NCBI RefSeq assembly: GCF_035989885.1 | Contig: NZ_CP108518.1 | Location: 3,166,501-3,230,500, forward strand | DNA: 64,000 nucleotides | Source: Streptomyces sp. NBC_01232 | GTDB lineage: Bacteria; Actinomycetota; Actinomycetes; Streptomycetales; Streptomycetaceae | Direction of reading: 5' to 3' | Shown here: positions 52,291-62,298 of the stretch, piece after piece | Position numbering within the stretch: the stretch's first letter is position 1 | Layout: every line of letters starts with the position of its first letter | Made by a program: the position numbers and the translations under genes | Notes under the pieces: generated by a model | The model's input: only the letters and a program-made list of their open reading frames with translations | Databases searched by the model: none | What the model was told of the DNA's origin: nothing

Positions 52291-52527
52291 TCAGAGGCTC
52301 CGGACGAACGCGGTGAATGCCTCGGGGGCCACGGTGAAGGCGGGGCCTTCGGGGTTCTTGGAGTCGCGGACGGCGACCAGGCCGTCCCCTCCGGCGGTTC
52401 CGCCGTACGAGGCCTGGCGCCAAGCGGCGGGGCCGAGCGGGGCGCACTCGACGCATTCACCGCCGTTGGTGCTGCTGTAGGACGACTTACGCCACGGCAC
52501 GCCCGTCAGGTTCAGATTGGTACCCAT
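52291..52527 (-). CDS. DUF397 domain protein
   Basis: The protein has 78 residues. WRKSSYSSTNGGECVECA near the start, VAVRDSKNPEGPAFTVAPEAFTAFV at the end: the DUF397 pattern. These small proteins usually sit beside XRE regulators and act with them in Streptomyces development (WhiJ-type systems). GGAGGAA before the ATG. It overlaps the XRE gene end by 41 nt. Confidence 0.93.
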   Translation of the reverse strand: MGTNLNLTGVPWRKSSYSSTNGGECVECAPLGPAAWRQASYGGTAGGDGLVAVRDSKNPEGPAFTVAPEAFTAFVRSL

Positions 52528-53335
52528 ACCGTTCCTCCATTACGCGCGCGATCAGAAGGGCCGAGGCCGCCGGCGAAAGGGCTTCGGCTTGCAGGCGAGC
52601 GTATCCGACGGACCGCTCCTTGATCACTTGCGGATTGGCCGTCATACGGCCTGAGTCATAGCTCTCCGTATAGAAGAGATCGGGATCGCCGTCGAAGCGG
52701 AGGAGGGTGAACGATCCCGTCATCCCGGTGTGTTCACCGGCCGAGAAGGGCATCACCTGAATCTGCACCCAGGGCCTGTCCGTAAAGGTCAGCAGGTGAG
52801 CCAGCTGGTTGCGCATGACCTCACGGCCGCCGACGCTCCGGTGCAGCAGGGCCTCGTCGAGCACCACCCACGCCACCGGCGGATCTTCTCGCTCCAGGAT
52901 GCGCTGACGCTCCATTCGGGCCGCCGCGATCTCGTCCGCCCGGTCGGGAAACTCCACGCTCACCAGGGCCTTCGCATACGCCTCTGTCTGCAGGAGCCCG
53001 TAGACCACCTGCGCCTGGAAGGTGGAGATGAAGGTCGCCCGCCCCTCCATCTCAGCGAACGGCTGGAACCACGTAGGGAGCACGCTCCGCAGGACCAGCC
53101 CGACCAGGCGGGAGAAATGCCCGCCCGTGCCCAGCGCCGCGTCCACCCGTTCCGAGAAGTCCCGCGTCGGGACCCGTTTGCCGTTCTCGATCATGCCGAT
53201 CAGGGAGCCCGTGCAGAAGATGATCGCGCCGAGCTGCGCCTGCTTCAGGCCCGCTTCTTCTCTCAGCCGGCGCAGCTCGTAGCTGTAGTAGTCCAGCGGC
53301 GAGGCACTGGGATCGATGTCACGGACGACGGCCAT
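52487..53335 (-). CDS. XRE-family helix-turn-helix protein with DUF5753-like domain
   Basis: The protein has 282 residues from ATG 53335. The N-terminal helix-turn-helix reads ELRRLREEAGLKQAQLGAIIFCTGSLIGMIENGKRVPTRDF, followed by a DUF5753 region with IQVMPFSAGEHTGMTGSFTLLRF and YTESYDSGRMTANPQVI. It is the usual partner of a DUF397 protein, encoded next by overlapping genes. Such pairs are WhiJ-like developmental regulators; a specific role here is not visible. Confidence 0.93.
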   Translation of the reverse strand: MAVVRDIDPSASPLDYYSYELRRLREEAGLKQAQLGAIIFCTGSLIGMIENGKRVPTRDFSERVDAALGTGGHFSRLVGLVLRSVLPTWFQPFAEMEGRATFISTFQAQVVYGLLQTEAYAKALVSVEFPDRADEIAAARMERQRILEREDPPVAWVVLDEALLHRSVGGREVMRNQLAHLLTFTDRPWVQIQVMPFSAGEHTGMTGSFTLLRFDGDPDLFYTESYDSGRMTANPQVIKERSVGYARLQAEALSPAASALLIARVMEERYGYQSEPDGRAVA

Positions 53336-53496
53336 GAGACGGGCACCCCCAAGCGGAGAACGAGCGTGTGGCCGAGGGTAGCGACAGCGACACGCACCGA
53401 TGTCGCGAATCCGGCAACCATGTGACACACCTCCGCCCCGCCCCCGGGAGAGAGGGGGCGGGGCAAAGGCGTCGCTCGGCGCGGGGTGGGGGGAGA

Positions 53497-55191
<1,695 letters not shown>

Positions 55192-55273
55192 GAACTGTCT
55201 CCGTGGGGGTGGGAGGGGCGGTCAAGCGGTTCGGGTGAGAGCAGTGATAGCGATCTCCGCATGACCGCGTCAA

Positions 55274-55301
55274 TGGTTCGGACCAAAGAAGGACTAGACC
55301 A
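55274..55301. promoter_or_regulatory. Two dre-like 12-bp direct repeats upstream of the chitinase gene
   Basis: On the gene strand TGGTCTAGTCCT and TGGTCCGAACCA are separated by 4 bp. They follow the classical chitinase promoter repeat (TGGTCCAGACCT) with 2-3 mismatches each. Such repeats are recognised by DasR in Streptomyces. Transcription toward the chitinase is leftward. Confidence 0.75.
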
Positions 55302-55345
55302 TTCCGGCGATATTTCCCCAAGTCAGAGACCTGAGCGCACATCAG

Positions 55346-55378
55346 AAACCGCTCGCCACCCCGGGTGACGAGCGGTTT
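55346..55378. terminator. Hairpin after the LLM oxidoreductase gene
   Basis: AAACCGCTCG (55346-55355) pairs with CGAGCGGTTT (55369-55378). It lies 69 bp past the stop of the leftward oxidoreductase gene and between it and the chitinase promoter. Confidence 0.7.
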
Positions 55379-55446
55379 AAGGCTGCCTTCAGGCAGCTCC
55401 GCGCAAGGTTTCGGCAATGAACCAGCTAAACCCCGTTCGCACGCCG

Positions 55447-56598
55447 TCAATCGGCGGCGGGCGCCTCCTCGGGCATGCCGTACGCATCTGCGACGAGCGC
55501 GTACGAGCGCAACCGGGCCGACCCGCTGTGGGCGTTGGAGGTCAGCATCAGTTCGTCGGCACCCGTCCGACCGGCCAGGTCGTCCAGCCCCGTGCGGACC
55601 TCGTCGGGGGTGCCGTGCACGACGTTCGCGAGCCAGCCGTCCACGAACTCCCGCTCCGGCGGGGAGAAGTCGTACGCCGCCGCCTCCTCGGGGGTCGGGA
55701 TCAGGCCGGGCCGTCCGGTGCGCAGGCGCAGCATCGACAGGGCGCCCGTCAGTACCTGGGCGCGGGCCTGCCCGTCGGTGTCGGCGGCGAGCGCCGAGAC
55801 GCCGATGGCGGCGTAGGGGGCGTCCAGGACGGCCGAGGGGCGGAAGCTCTGGCGGTAGAGGTCGAGCGCGGGGACGGTCCCGGCCGCCGAGAAGTGGTGG
55901 GCGTAGGCGAAGGGCAGGCCGAGCTCTCCGGCGAGGCGGGCGCTGAAGCCGGAGGAGCCGAGCAGCCACAGCGGCGGCCGTCCGGCGGGGCCCTGGACGG
56001 GGCCCGGTACGGCGTGCACGCGGGCGTACGGATGCCCGTCGGGGAAGTCGTCGTCGAGGAAGCGGGTCAGCTCCGCGAGCCGCCGGGGGAACTCGTCCGC
56101 GGCCTCGTCGAGCCGCCCGGGTCCGCGCAGCGCGGCGGCCGTCCGGCCGTCGGTGCCGGGGGCGCGGCCGAGTCCGAGGTCGATGCGGCCCGGGGCCATC
56201 GCCTCCAGGGTGCCGAACTGCTCGGCGACGGCCAGCGGGGCGTGGTTGGGCAGCATGACCCCGCCGGAGCCGAGCCGGATGCGGGAGGTGTGCGCGGCGA
56301 GGTGGGCCAGGATCACGGCGGGCGAGGAACTGGCGACGCCGGGCATGGAGTGGTGTTCGGCGACCCAGTGGCGGTGGTATCCGCGGGCCTCGGCGAGGCG
56401 GGTGATCTCCACGCTGGTACGGAGGGAGGCGTGGGCGGTGCTTCCCGCGCCGACGGTGACGAGGTCCAGCACCGAGAGCGGTACGGTCGCCCGGCCGTGG
56501 GCTGCGCCACGGATCCCGTGCGGATTCCGGTTCCGGTCCGCCTCCCCGTTCGAGGCCCCGCTCGTACCGCCCCGCGGGTCGTCCCCTGCGTCACTCAT
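55447..56598 (-). CDS. LLM-class flavin-dependent oxidoreductase (luciferase-like)
   Basis: The protein has 383 residues. SVLDLVTVGAGSTAHASL near the start, HRHWVAEHHSMPGVASSSPAV, RIRLGSGGVMLPNHAPLAVAEQFGTLEAMAPGRIDLGLGRAPG and PLWLLGSSGFSA form the luciferase-like monooxygenase (YvbT/TIGR03558) pattern. The first ~35 residues are low-complexity. ATG 56598 is chosen for GGGAGC upstream; the frame is open to 56727. Function unknown, FMN/F420-type chemistry. Confidence 0.9.
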   Translation of the reverse strand: MSDAGDDPRGGTSGASNGEADRNRNPHGIRGAAHGRATVPLSVLDLVTVGAGSTAHASLRTSVEITRLAEARGYHRHWVAEHHSMPGVASSSPAVILAHLAAHTSRIRLGSGGVMLPNHAPLAVAEQFGTLEAMAPGRIDLGLGRAPGTDGRTAAALRGPGRLDEAADEFPRRLAELTRFLDDDFPDGHPYARVHAVPGPVQGPAGRPPLWLLGSSGFSARLAGELGLPFAYAHHFSAAGTVPALDLYRQSFRPSAVLDAPYAAIGVSALAADTDGQARAQVLTGALSMLRLRTGRPGLIPTPEEAAAYDFSPPEREFVDGWLANVVHGTPDEVRTGLDDLAGRTGADELMLTSNAHSGSARLRSYALVADAYGMPEEAPAAD

Positions 56599-56848
56599 CG
56601 TTGCTCCCGTTTCGCTCTCCTGTGTGCACGACATCAGTGCGACACCGTACGAAGAACTCGAACCGTGGACGGCCACCGGGCATTCCCGGTGCCAGGAGGC
56701 GGAGCGCATGACCTTGGCATATGCCACTGGAGTAGATCCAGGCAGATGGACCTGATTGAGCCATCAATCTCCTCAACAGGCGCTCCACATGGGCCTCTTG
56801 ATGGCTATCGTGGTAGGGCAAGCGGTAACAACCTGCTAGGGGGAAACC

Positions 56849-57607
56849 GTGGCGCTGAAGCCCGAGCCGACCGCGCCGTTCCACTCGGTGCAGTACGCAC
56901 TACGCGTACTCGAAACGATCGCACGTCACACCGGTGGTGTGACGGACGTGCAGATCGCGCGTGAGACCGGCCTGCCCGCAGTCCATCTCGCCCCGATGCT
57001 GCTCATGCTGCGCCGGGAGGGATATGTCCTGCAGGTGTCCGACGGTGCTTACGCCATAGGGGATTCCCTCGTCCTGCTCGGTTCGGGCATCGACCGGCAG
57101 CAGGCACTCACGGACAAGCTCCAGGAGACGCTGGACCGGCTGCGCGACTCGGTCGGCGCGGCCGTCTACATCAGCCGGTACGTGGACGGCGAGGTCCGGA
57201 TCACGCAGTTCGCGGACAGTCCCCGCACCCCGAAGGTGCACGAGTGGGTCGACTTCCGCTCCGCCGCGCACGCCAGCGCGGTCGGCAAGTGCCTGCTGAC
57301 CCAGCTCGACCTGAACGGGCGGCGCGACCACCTGTCCCGGCACAAGATCGCCCGGCTCACGTCGAAGACGATCGTGAACGAGCGGATCCTGTTCTCCAAG
57401 CTGGACGCCCAGCCGGCCACCGTGCCGATGCTCGACCTGCAGGAATACGCGGTGGGCACGGTCTGCGCGGCGGTTCCGATCACGGCCGGGGCCTCGGTGG
57501 GCTGCCTGGCGCTGTCGATGCCGGTCGAGCACGCACACCGGCTGCGGGCCGCGGCGGACACCCTGAACCGGAAGGCCGCGCCGCTGCTGCTGTCGCTCAC
57601 GCTCTAG
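56849..57607 (+). CDS. IclR-family transcriptional regulator
   Basis: The protein has 252 residues. The N-terminal winged HTH reads YALRVLETIARHTGGVTDVQIARETGLP, with the effector domain from GSGIDRQQALTDKL including HASAVGKCLLTQLD and VCAAVPITAGASVGCLALSMP, typical of the IclR ligand domain. GTG start with AGGGGGAA upstream. It is divergent from the LLM oxidoreductase with a 250-bp gap and may regulate it. The effector is unknown. Confidence 0.93.
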   Translation: MALKPEPTAPFHSVQYALRVLETIARHTGGVTDVQIARETGLPAVHLAPMLLMLRREGYVLQVSDGAYAIGDSLVLLGSGIDRQQALTDKLQETLDRLRDSVGAAVYISRYVDGEVRITQFADSPRTPKVHEWVDFRSAAHASAVGKCLLTQLDLNGRRDHLSRHKIARLTSKTIVNERILFSKLDAQPATVPMLDLQEYAVGTVCAAVPITAGASVGCLALSMPVEHAHRLRAAADTLNRKAAPLLLSLTL

Positions 57608-57670
57608 GACGGGCGGGACCGACGGGGCGGGCCGGGCCGGCTGGGGCGGGCCCACCGGCCCGGAAAACAC

Positions 57671-57706
57671 TTCGGGCGGTTCCCGGTGACCCGGAAACCG
57701 CCCGAA
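57671..57706. terminator. Terminator downstream of tRNA-Lys copy 2 (minus strand)
   Basis: A stem of 13-14 bp (TTCGGGCGGTTCC with GGAAACCGCCCGAA, one bulge) sits just beyond the 3' end of the leftward tRNA and also after the convergent IclR gene. Confidence 0.8.
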
Positions 57707-57713
57707 GGACAGG

Positions 57714-57787
57714 TGCGCCGCCAGGGACTCGAACCCCGGACCCGCTGATTAAGAGTCAGCTGCTCTAACCAACTGAGCTAGCGGCGC
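57714..57787 (-). tRNA. tRNA-Lys (CTT anticodon), copy 2
   Basis: The reverse complement is base-for-base the same 74-nt tRNA-Lys as the copy at 47779. A promoter lies just upstream at 57803-57830 on the minus strand. Confidence 0.97.
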
Positions 57788-57802
57788 CTGCTGACAGAGA
57801 AA

Positions 57803-57830
57803 ATACTACCCGGTCCTCAGGGGTGCTCAA
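57803..57830 (-). promoter_or_regulatory. Promoter of tRNA-Lys copy 2
   Basis: On the minus strand, TTGAGC (-35, 57830-57825) and TAGTAT (-10, 57808-57803) are spaced 16 bp, 15 bp before the tRNA 5' end. Confidence 0.7.
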
Positions 57831-57884
57831 AACCATTACCCGCGGAGGTGCGCGGGGCCCCGGGGCGGCGCCCCGGGAGCGGCG

Positions 57885-59555
57885 TCAGCGGGCCAGGAGG
57901 TCCGTACGGCCGTGGGACTCGTACGCCGCGAGCAGGGCGGCCAGGGCGGCGGAGTCCAGGCGGTGGTAGCCCCCGGCGGGGGCGCCGTGCCAGACCGGGT
58001 CCTCGCAGCGGAAGCCCTCGCGGCGCAGGGCGGCCCGGTGGATCTTGTTCGTCGCCGTGGTCGGCATGGAAGCCACGATCCGGACGTAGCGCGGGGCCAT
58101 CTTCGTGCCCAGGTCCGGCTGGCGGGAGAGGAAGGCCCCGAAGGCCTCCGGGGAGAACACCGCGCCCTCCCGGAGGGCGAGCGCCGTCATGACCTGGTCC
58201 CCCGCCGCCTCGTCCGGGACGGCGTAGACGGCGACCGCCGCCGCGTCCTGCCAGCGGGCCAGGATGTTCTCGATCATCGCGGCGGCCAGGTTCTCGCTGT
58301 CGACCCGGAGCCGGTCGTCGGTGCGGCCCGCGAAGTAGAGGAAGCCCGCCGCGTCACGGAAGAAGAGGTCCCCGGTCCAGTACCAGCCGTCGCGGGTGCG
58401 GTCGGCCTCCGCGTCCGGGTTGCGCCAGTACCCCTCGAAGAGGCTGCGGCCCCGGTTGACCAGCTCGCCGATCGCCTCCGAGCCGTTGAGCAGGCGGCCG
58501 TCCGGCGCCAGGACCGCGGGCGGGCACGGCTCACCGGTGGCCGGGTCGATGACCGCCAGGTCGTCCCCCGCGCCCGCCCGGCCCAGGGCGCCCGGCGGGG
58601 TGTCCGGGGTGCGCTGGACGGAGGCGCCGCCCTCCGTGGCGCCGTAGCCCTCCACCAGCCGGACGCCGAAGCGCTCGGCGAAGCGGGCCGCGTCCACCGC
58701 CCCGGCCTCGGTGCCGAAGCCGAGCCGAAGGGTGTGGCTGCGGTCGTCGGGGCGGGGCTCGGTGGCCAGGAGGTACTGGATCGCCCGCCCGACGTAGGTG
58801 AAGTACGTCGCCCCGTAGGCCCGTACGTCGTCCAGGAACGCGGAGGCCGAGAAGCGGCGGCGCAGGGCCACGGGGGCCCCGCCGACGAGCGCCGGCAGCC
58901 AGTCGGCGATGACGGCATTGCCGTGGAAGAGCGGCATGCAGATGTAGTGGACGTCGTCCGGGGTGACGGAGAACTGGCGGGCCAGCGCGGATCCGGCGGC
59001 CGCGAGCCGGCCCTGGGTGCAGATGGCGGCCTTGGGGGCGCCGGTGGAGCCGGAGGTGAAGTAGAGCAGGAGGCGGGAGTCGGGGGCCGGGGTGCGCAGG
59101 GCGGCTTCGCCGGGCTCGGCGGCGGCGTAGGGGGCGAGGAGGGCCTCGTACTCCTCGGTTCCGGTGACCAGGATGCGTACGCCGGGCAGGTCGAGGCCGC
59201 GCAGCAGCGGCAGGTGGGCGGGCTCGGTGATCAGCATCCGGCAGTCGGTGTGCAGGATGTCGCGGGCCAGCTCGGGGCCGCGCCGGGTGGGGTTGATCCC
59301 GGCGACGGCGGCCCCGGCGAGGGCCGCCGCGCCGAGCCAGAACGGGAACTCGGGCGTGTTGTCGAGCAGGATCCCGAGGTGCGGTTCGGCCCCCGGAGGC
59401 ATGAGGTCGACGAGGAGCGCGGCGCGCGCGGCGGCCTCCTGGGCGGTCCGGTGGCGGGTGAGGAGGCCGTCCTCGTGTTTCAGCCCGGGCCGGTGATCGC
59501 CCCATTGGCGCGCTATGAGCTCCGCGACGGTGTCGGGTGCAGTCGTCGTCCGCAT
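57885..59555 (-). CDS. AMP-dependent acyl-CoA synthetase (FadD-like)
   Basis: The protein has 556 residues. The ATP loop reads YFTSGSTGAPKAAICTQG, with GYGATEGG (A5), YWTGDLFFRDAAGFLYFAGRTDDRLR (A7-A8) and the final NKIHRAALRREGF region (Lys of A10). It activates a fatty or aromatic acid to its CoA thioester. Substrate is not readable from sequence. ATG 59555 begins MRTTTAPDTV; the frame continues upstream in another gene and is not used. Sits alone. Confidence 0.9.
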   Translation of the reverse strand: MRTTTAPDTVAELIARQWGDHRPGLKHEDGLLTRHRTAQEAAARAALLVDLMPPGAEPHLGILLDNTPEFPFWLGAAALAGAAVAGINPTRRGPELARDILHTDCRMLITEPAHLPLLRGLDLPGVRILVTGTEEYEALLAPYAAAEPGEAALRTPAPDSRLLLYFTSGSTGAPKAAICTQGRLAAAGSALARQFSVTPDDVHYICMPLFHGNAVIADWLPALVGGAPVALRRRFSASAFLDDVRAYGATYFTYVGRAIQYLLATEPRPDDRSHTLRLGFGTEAGAVDAARFAERFGVRLVEGYGATEGGASVQRTPDTPPGALGRAGAGDDLAVIDPATGEPCPPAVLAPDGRLLNGSEAIGELVNRGRSLFEGYWRNPDAEADRTRDGWYWTGDLFFRDAAGFLYFAGRTDDRLRVDSENLAAAMIENILARWQDAAAVAVYAVPDEAAGDQVMTALALREGAVFSPEAFGAFLSRQPDLGTKMAPRYVRIVASMPTTATNKIHRAALRREGFRCEDPVWHGAPAGGYHRLDSAALAALLAAYESHGRTDLLAR

Positions 59556-59581
59556 GCCGCCGGAGGGTAGCTGACGTAGCG

Positions 59582-60190
59582 TCAGAACTGAACGTCGGAG
59601 CAGGCGTAGAAGGCCATCGGGGTGTCGTTGACGGTCCAGACGGCCAGGATCAGGTGCCGGCCCGACTTGCCGCTGGGCATGGCTCCCTGGTGGACGGTGG
59701 TCATGGCGGGGCGGGCGCCGTTGTAGGCGACGGTGAGGAAGGGCTGCGGTTCGAGGTCGGCGCGGGTGAGGGCCCTGGTGCCGGTCCAGCCGTTCTTGGT
59801 GACGTAGTACTTGAAGTCGGTGGTGGAGTGGTTGGCGGTGAACTGCCACCGGAAGCCGTAGCTCTGCCCGCCGGTCACCTTGGTGGTGGGCCAGGCGCCG
59901 CCGCGGGCGTTGTCGAGCTCGGAGAACTGCGGGAGTCCGCCGGAACATATCTTGCCGTCGGCGGGGCCGGCGGCCGGGAACCCCTTGAAGCCCTCGACGC
60001 TCTGCGGCTCCCACTGGATCGCCCCGCAGTCGGAGACGGTGCGGTTGGCGCAGAGCTTCTGGCGGCTGATCGGAGTGTCGGTGTAGCCGTGGCTGCTGGC
60101 GCTGGGGGCGCCGAGGAGGGTGATTCCGGCGACGAGGCCGAGGCCGAGCGTGGCGACGCCGGTCCGTTTGGGCATGCGGATGGGACGCAT
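59582..60190 (-). CDS. chb: Chitin-active lytic polysaccharide monooxygenase (AA10/CBM33)
   Basis: The protein has 202 residues. Signal peptide ends before His34, giving the mature N-terminus HGYTDTP, the histidine brace of AA10 oxygenases. Conserved GFKGFPAAGP, AWPTTKVTGG, RWQFTANHSTTDF and LAVWTVNDTPMAFYACSDV follow. Copper enzyme cleaving crystalline chitin, or in older terms the CHB1 chitin-binding protein. A strong dre box lies about 55 bp upstream. From memory, S. coelicolor chb is SCO2833 and shares the neighbourhood. Confidence 0.94.
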   Translation of the reverse strand: MRPIRMPKRTGVATLGLGLVAGITLLGAPSASSHGYTDTPISRQKLCANRTVSDCGAIQWEPQSVEGFKGFPAAGPADGKICSGGLPQFSELDNARGGAWPTTKVTGGQSYGFRWQFTANHSTTDFKYYVTKNGWTGTRALTRADLEPQPFLTVAYNGARPAMTTVHQGAMPSGKSGRHLILAVWTVNDTPMAFYACSDVQF

Positions 60191-60244
60191 GATGCTCCTT
60201 GAACGTGGGGGGAGTTCGGTGAGAGCGCGCGCGTGTGGGGATTC

Positions 60245-60296
60245 AGGTCTAGACCAAGTCCCAGATTATTGACGAGAGTTGGCCATGTCCATACCA
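60245..60296. promoter_or_regulatory. dre site and second dre-like repeat upstream of the LPMO gene
   Basis: On the gene strand TGGTCTAGACCT (60256-60245) is a near-perfect dre core, and TGGTATGGACAT (60296-60285) is a weaker copy 28 bp further upstream. An AT-rich stretch (AATAATCT) lies between. This is the direct-repeat layout of chitinase-type promoters. Confidence 0.82.
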
Positions 60297-60409
60297 ATGG
60301 GAAAACGGGTGGTCCGGTCACTTCCGGCCACCCGTTCCCGTACCGCTGGACTACCGCCGACTGGCGCTGAATCACCGCCGGACCGCTGCCGGACCCCCCT
60401 GCCGCTCCC

Positions 60410-62287
60410 CTACTCCGAGCGGCCCGTGTAGAAGGCGACCGTGAGGTCCTTCACCAGCGCCTTGCGCTCATAGTCGTCGAGCTCGACCAGCCCGCGCGAG
60501 GTCAGCCGGTGGACGGTGTCGTCCACCGCGTCCACCACCGACGTCAGCACGGTGTCCCGGTGCTTGGCGTCGATCGCCGCGACCCGGCGGCGGCGCATGG
60601 CGTCGGCCACCTCGGCCGCGTACTCGATCCGCGTCGGCTGGGCCGAGAACACCTCGATACCGACGGCCTCGGTCTCGGCCGCCAGCATCCGGGTCAGCGC
60701 GTCACCGACGGCCTCGGCGTCGCGCAGGGTCGGGGCGTCCTCGTGGAAGGCGTCCGCGGGCAGCTGCGACAGCACGCGGGCCATCGCCGACTCGACCTGC
60801 TCGGCGAGGTACTCGGTGTGGTCCTCGACGGCGAGGGTGGCCCGTGCGGTGTCCCTGACCTGCCAGACGACCTGGACGACGACCTGGAGGGCGAGACCGC
60901 CCGAGTCCACGGCGGGCATCGGGTCGCTGCGCCAGTGACGCAGCCGTACGTCGACCCGGCGGCGCAGCAGGAGGGGGCTCACCCAGGTCAGGCCGGTACG
61001 GCGGACCGTGCCGCGGTAGCGGCCGAAGAGGGTGAGCACCCAGGCGTGCCCGGTGCGGGCCCGGCCGAGCCCGCCGAGCGCGACGAGGGCGACGATGCCG
61101 AGGAAGGCGAGCGGGGGCCAGTGGGTGGCGCGCAGGCCTTGGTAGGCGCGGGGGGCCGCGCCGAAGGCGGCCACGAAGGGGGCGGGGACGACCCCTGCCC
61201 GCCAGAGCACGGCCACGCAGCCGGCCAGGGCCATCCCGCCGACGGCCACGCCGACCCAGCCGGGCAGCACCGGGCCGCGGTGCTCGCGGAGCCGGTCGTC
61301 GCCGCGGGGGACGCGGCGGCCGGGGGCGGGCCGGGAGGCGCGGGCGGCGGGTGCGGTGGCCGCGGAGACGGGCCCGGGCGCGGCCGCGGTCGGGCGCGGC
61401 CGCGTGCTGCGGAACGGGAGGTGTACCGGCACCTCGACGACCGAGGTGCCCCGGTGGGCTCCGGCGCGGGGGAGCTCCGGCGCGCCGCCCTCGTCCAGGC
61501 CGCGCGCCACCGCCCGGGCGACGATCTCGACCGGTCCGGGCCCGGGGACGCCGGAGAGCGGCGCGGCCGCGTCCACCGGTTCGGGCGCGGTGCCGATGGC
61601 GGTGCCGGTGCGGGTGCCCGTGTCGGGTTCGGCTTCGGGTGCGGGCACAGCGACGGCGACGGCTTCGGCTTCGACATCGACATCGACTCGGGCGTCGGCC
61701 TCCGCTTCGGCTCGGGCGTCGGCCACGGCCTCGGCCTGCGCCTGCGCCTCCGCCTCCGCCTCCGCCTCGACCGTGGTTTCCGGTGCGCGGCGGGCCTCGG
61801 CCTCGGCGGTGCGCAGGCGCAGGGTGGCCACTCCGGTGTGGGCCTCCGCTTCCTGCGGGTGCGGGATGTCCAGGGAGGCGGTGGCCGGGAGGCCGGCGCC
61901 CTGGTCCCCCTCGTCGTACGGGTGGGCCCGGGCGGCCGGCACCTCCCACCCGTGCGGCAGCTCGGGGCCGGGGCGTGCGGCCTGGGACGCGGCCCAGCCG
62001 AAGGAGGTCTCGGCGGCGACCGCGTGCTCGGCAGCGGCGGCGCTGCCCACCAGGGCCGGCGGGGGGCCGGGCTCGGTCGCCTCGCGCGGCGCGGCGACGG
62101 CCACCGCCACGGCCGCGTGTTCCTGCGCCGGCTCCGCGGCCCACACCGGCTGAGCGGCGGGTGCCAGGGCGGGCTCGGGCGCGGGAGCGGGGGCCGGCGC
62201 GGGATCGGCCGCCCGGACCGCCACCGGGGCGGCCAGCGGCGGCACTCGGAAGGTGCCCGTCGTCGAGGTGGTGCGCGTGGGGAACAT
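60410..62287 (-). CDS. Band-7/SPFH membrane protein with long low-complexity N-terminus
   Basis: The protein has 625 residues. The first ~330 are disordered, with runs of alternating Ala-Glu, Ala-Val and Pro. Two membrane segments follow (about residues 355-380 and 400-415). Then an SPFH domain starts at WVLTLFGRYRGTVRRTGLTWVSP with VQVVWQVRDTARATLAVED, and helical RRRRVAAIDAKHRDTV near the end. Translation from ATG 62287, with GGAGGT upstream, is coupled to the preceding wall-hydrolase gene. Such proteins organise membrane microdomains. No partner is identified beyond the neighbouring gene. Confidence 0.85.
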   Translation of the reverse strand: MFPTRTTSTTGTFRVPPLAAPVAVRAADPAPAPAPAPEPALAPAAQPVWAAEPAQEHAAVAVAVAAPREATEPGPPPALVGSAAAAEHAVAAETSFGWAASQAARPGPELPHGWEVPAARAHPYDEGDQGAGLPATASLDIPHPQEAEAHTGVATLRLRTAEAEARRAPETTVEAEAEAEAQAQAEAVADARAEAEADARVDVDVEAEAVAVAVPAPEAEPDTGTRTGTAIGTAPEPVDAAAPLSGVPGPGPVEIVARAVARGLDEGGAPELPRAGAHRGTSVVEVPVHLPFRSTRPRPTAAAPGPVSAATAPAARASRPAPGRRVPRGDDRLREHRGPVLPGWVGVAVGGMALAGCVAVLWRAGVVPAPFVAAFGAAPRAYQGLRATHWPPLAFLGIVALVALGGLGRARTGHAWVLTLFGRYRGTVRRTGLTWVSPLLLRRRVDVRLRHWRSDPMPAVDSGGLALQVVVQVVWQVRDTARATLAVEDHTEYLAEQVESAMARVLSQLPADAFHEDAPTLRDAEAVGDALTRMLAAETEAVGIEVFSAQPTRIEYAAEVADAMRRRRVAAIDAKHRDTVLTSVVDAVDDTVHRLTSRGLVELDDYERKALVKDLTVAFYTGRSE

Positions 62288-62298
62288 CGTTACCTCCG

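Noticed and set aside
52291..53335. XRE/DUF397 pair as toxin-antitoxin
   Set aside because: The pair is the usual Streptomyces WhiJ-type regulatory arrangement; no toxin fold is visible.
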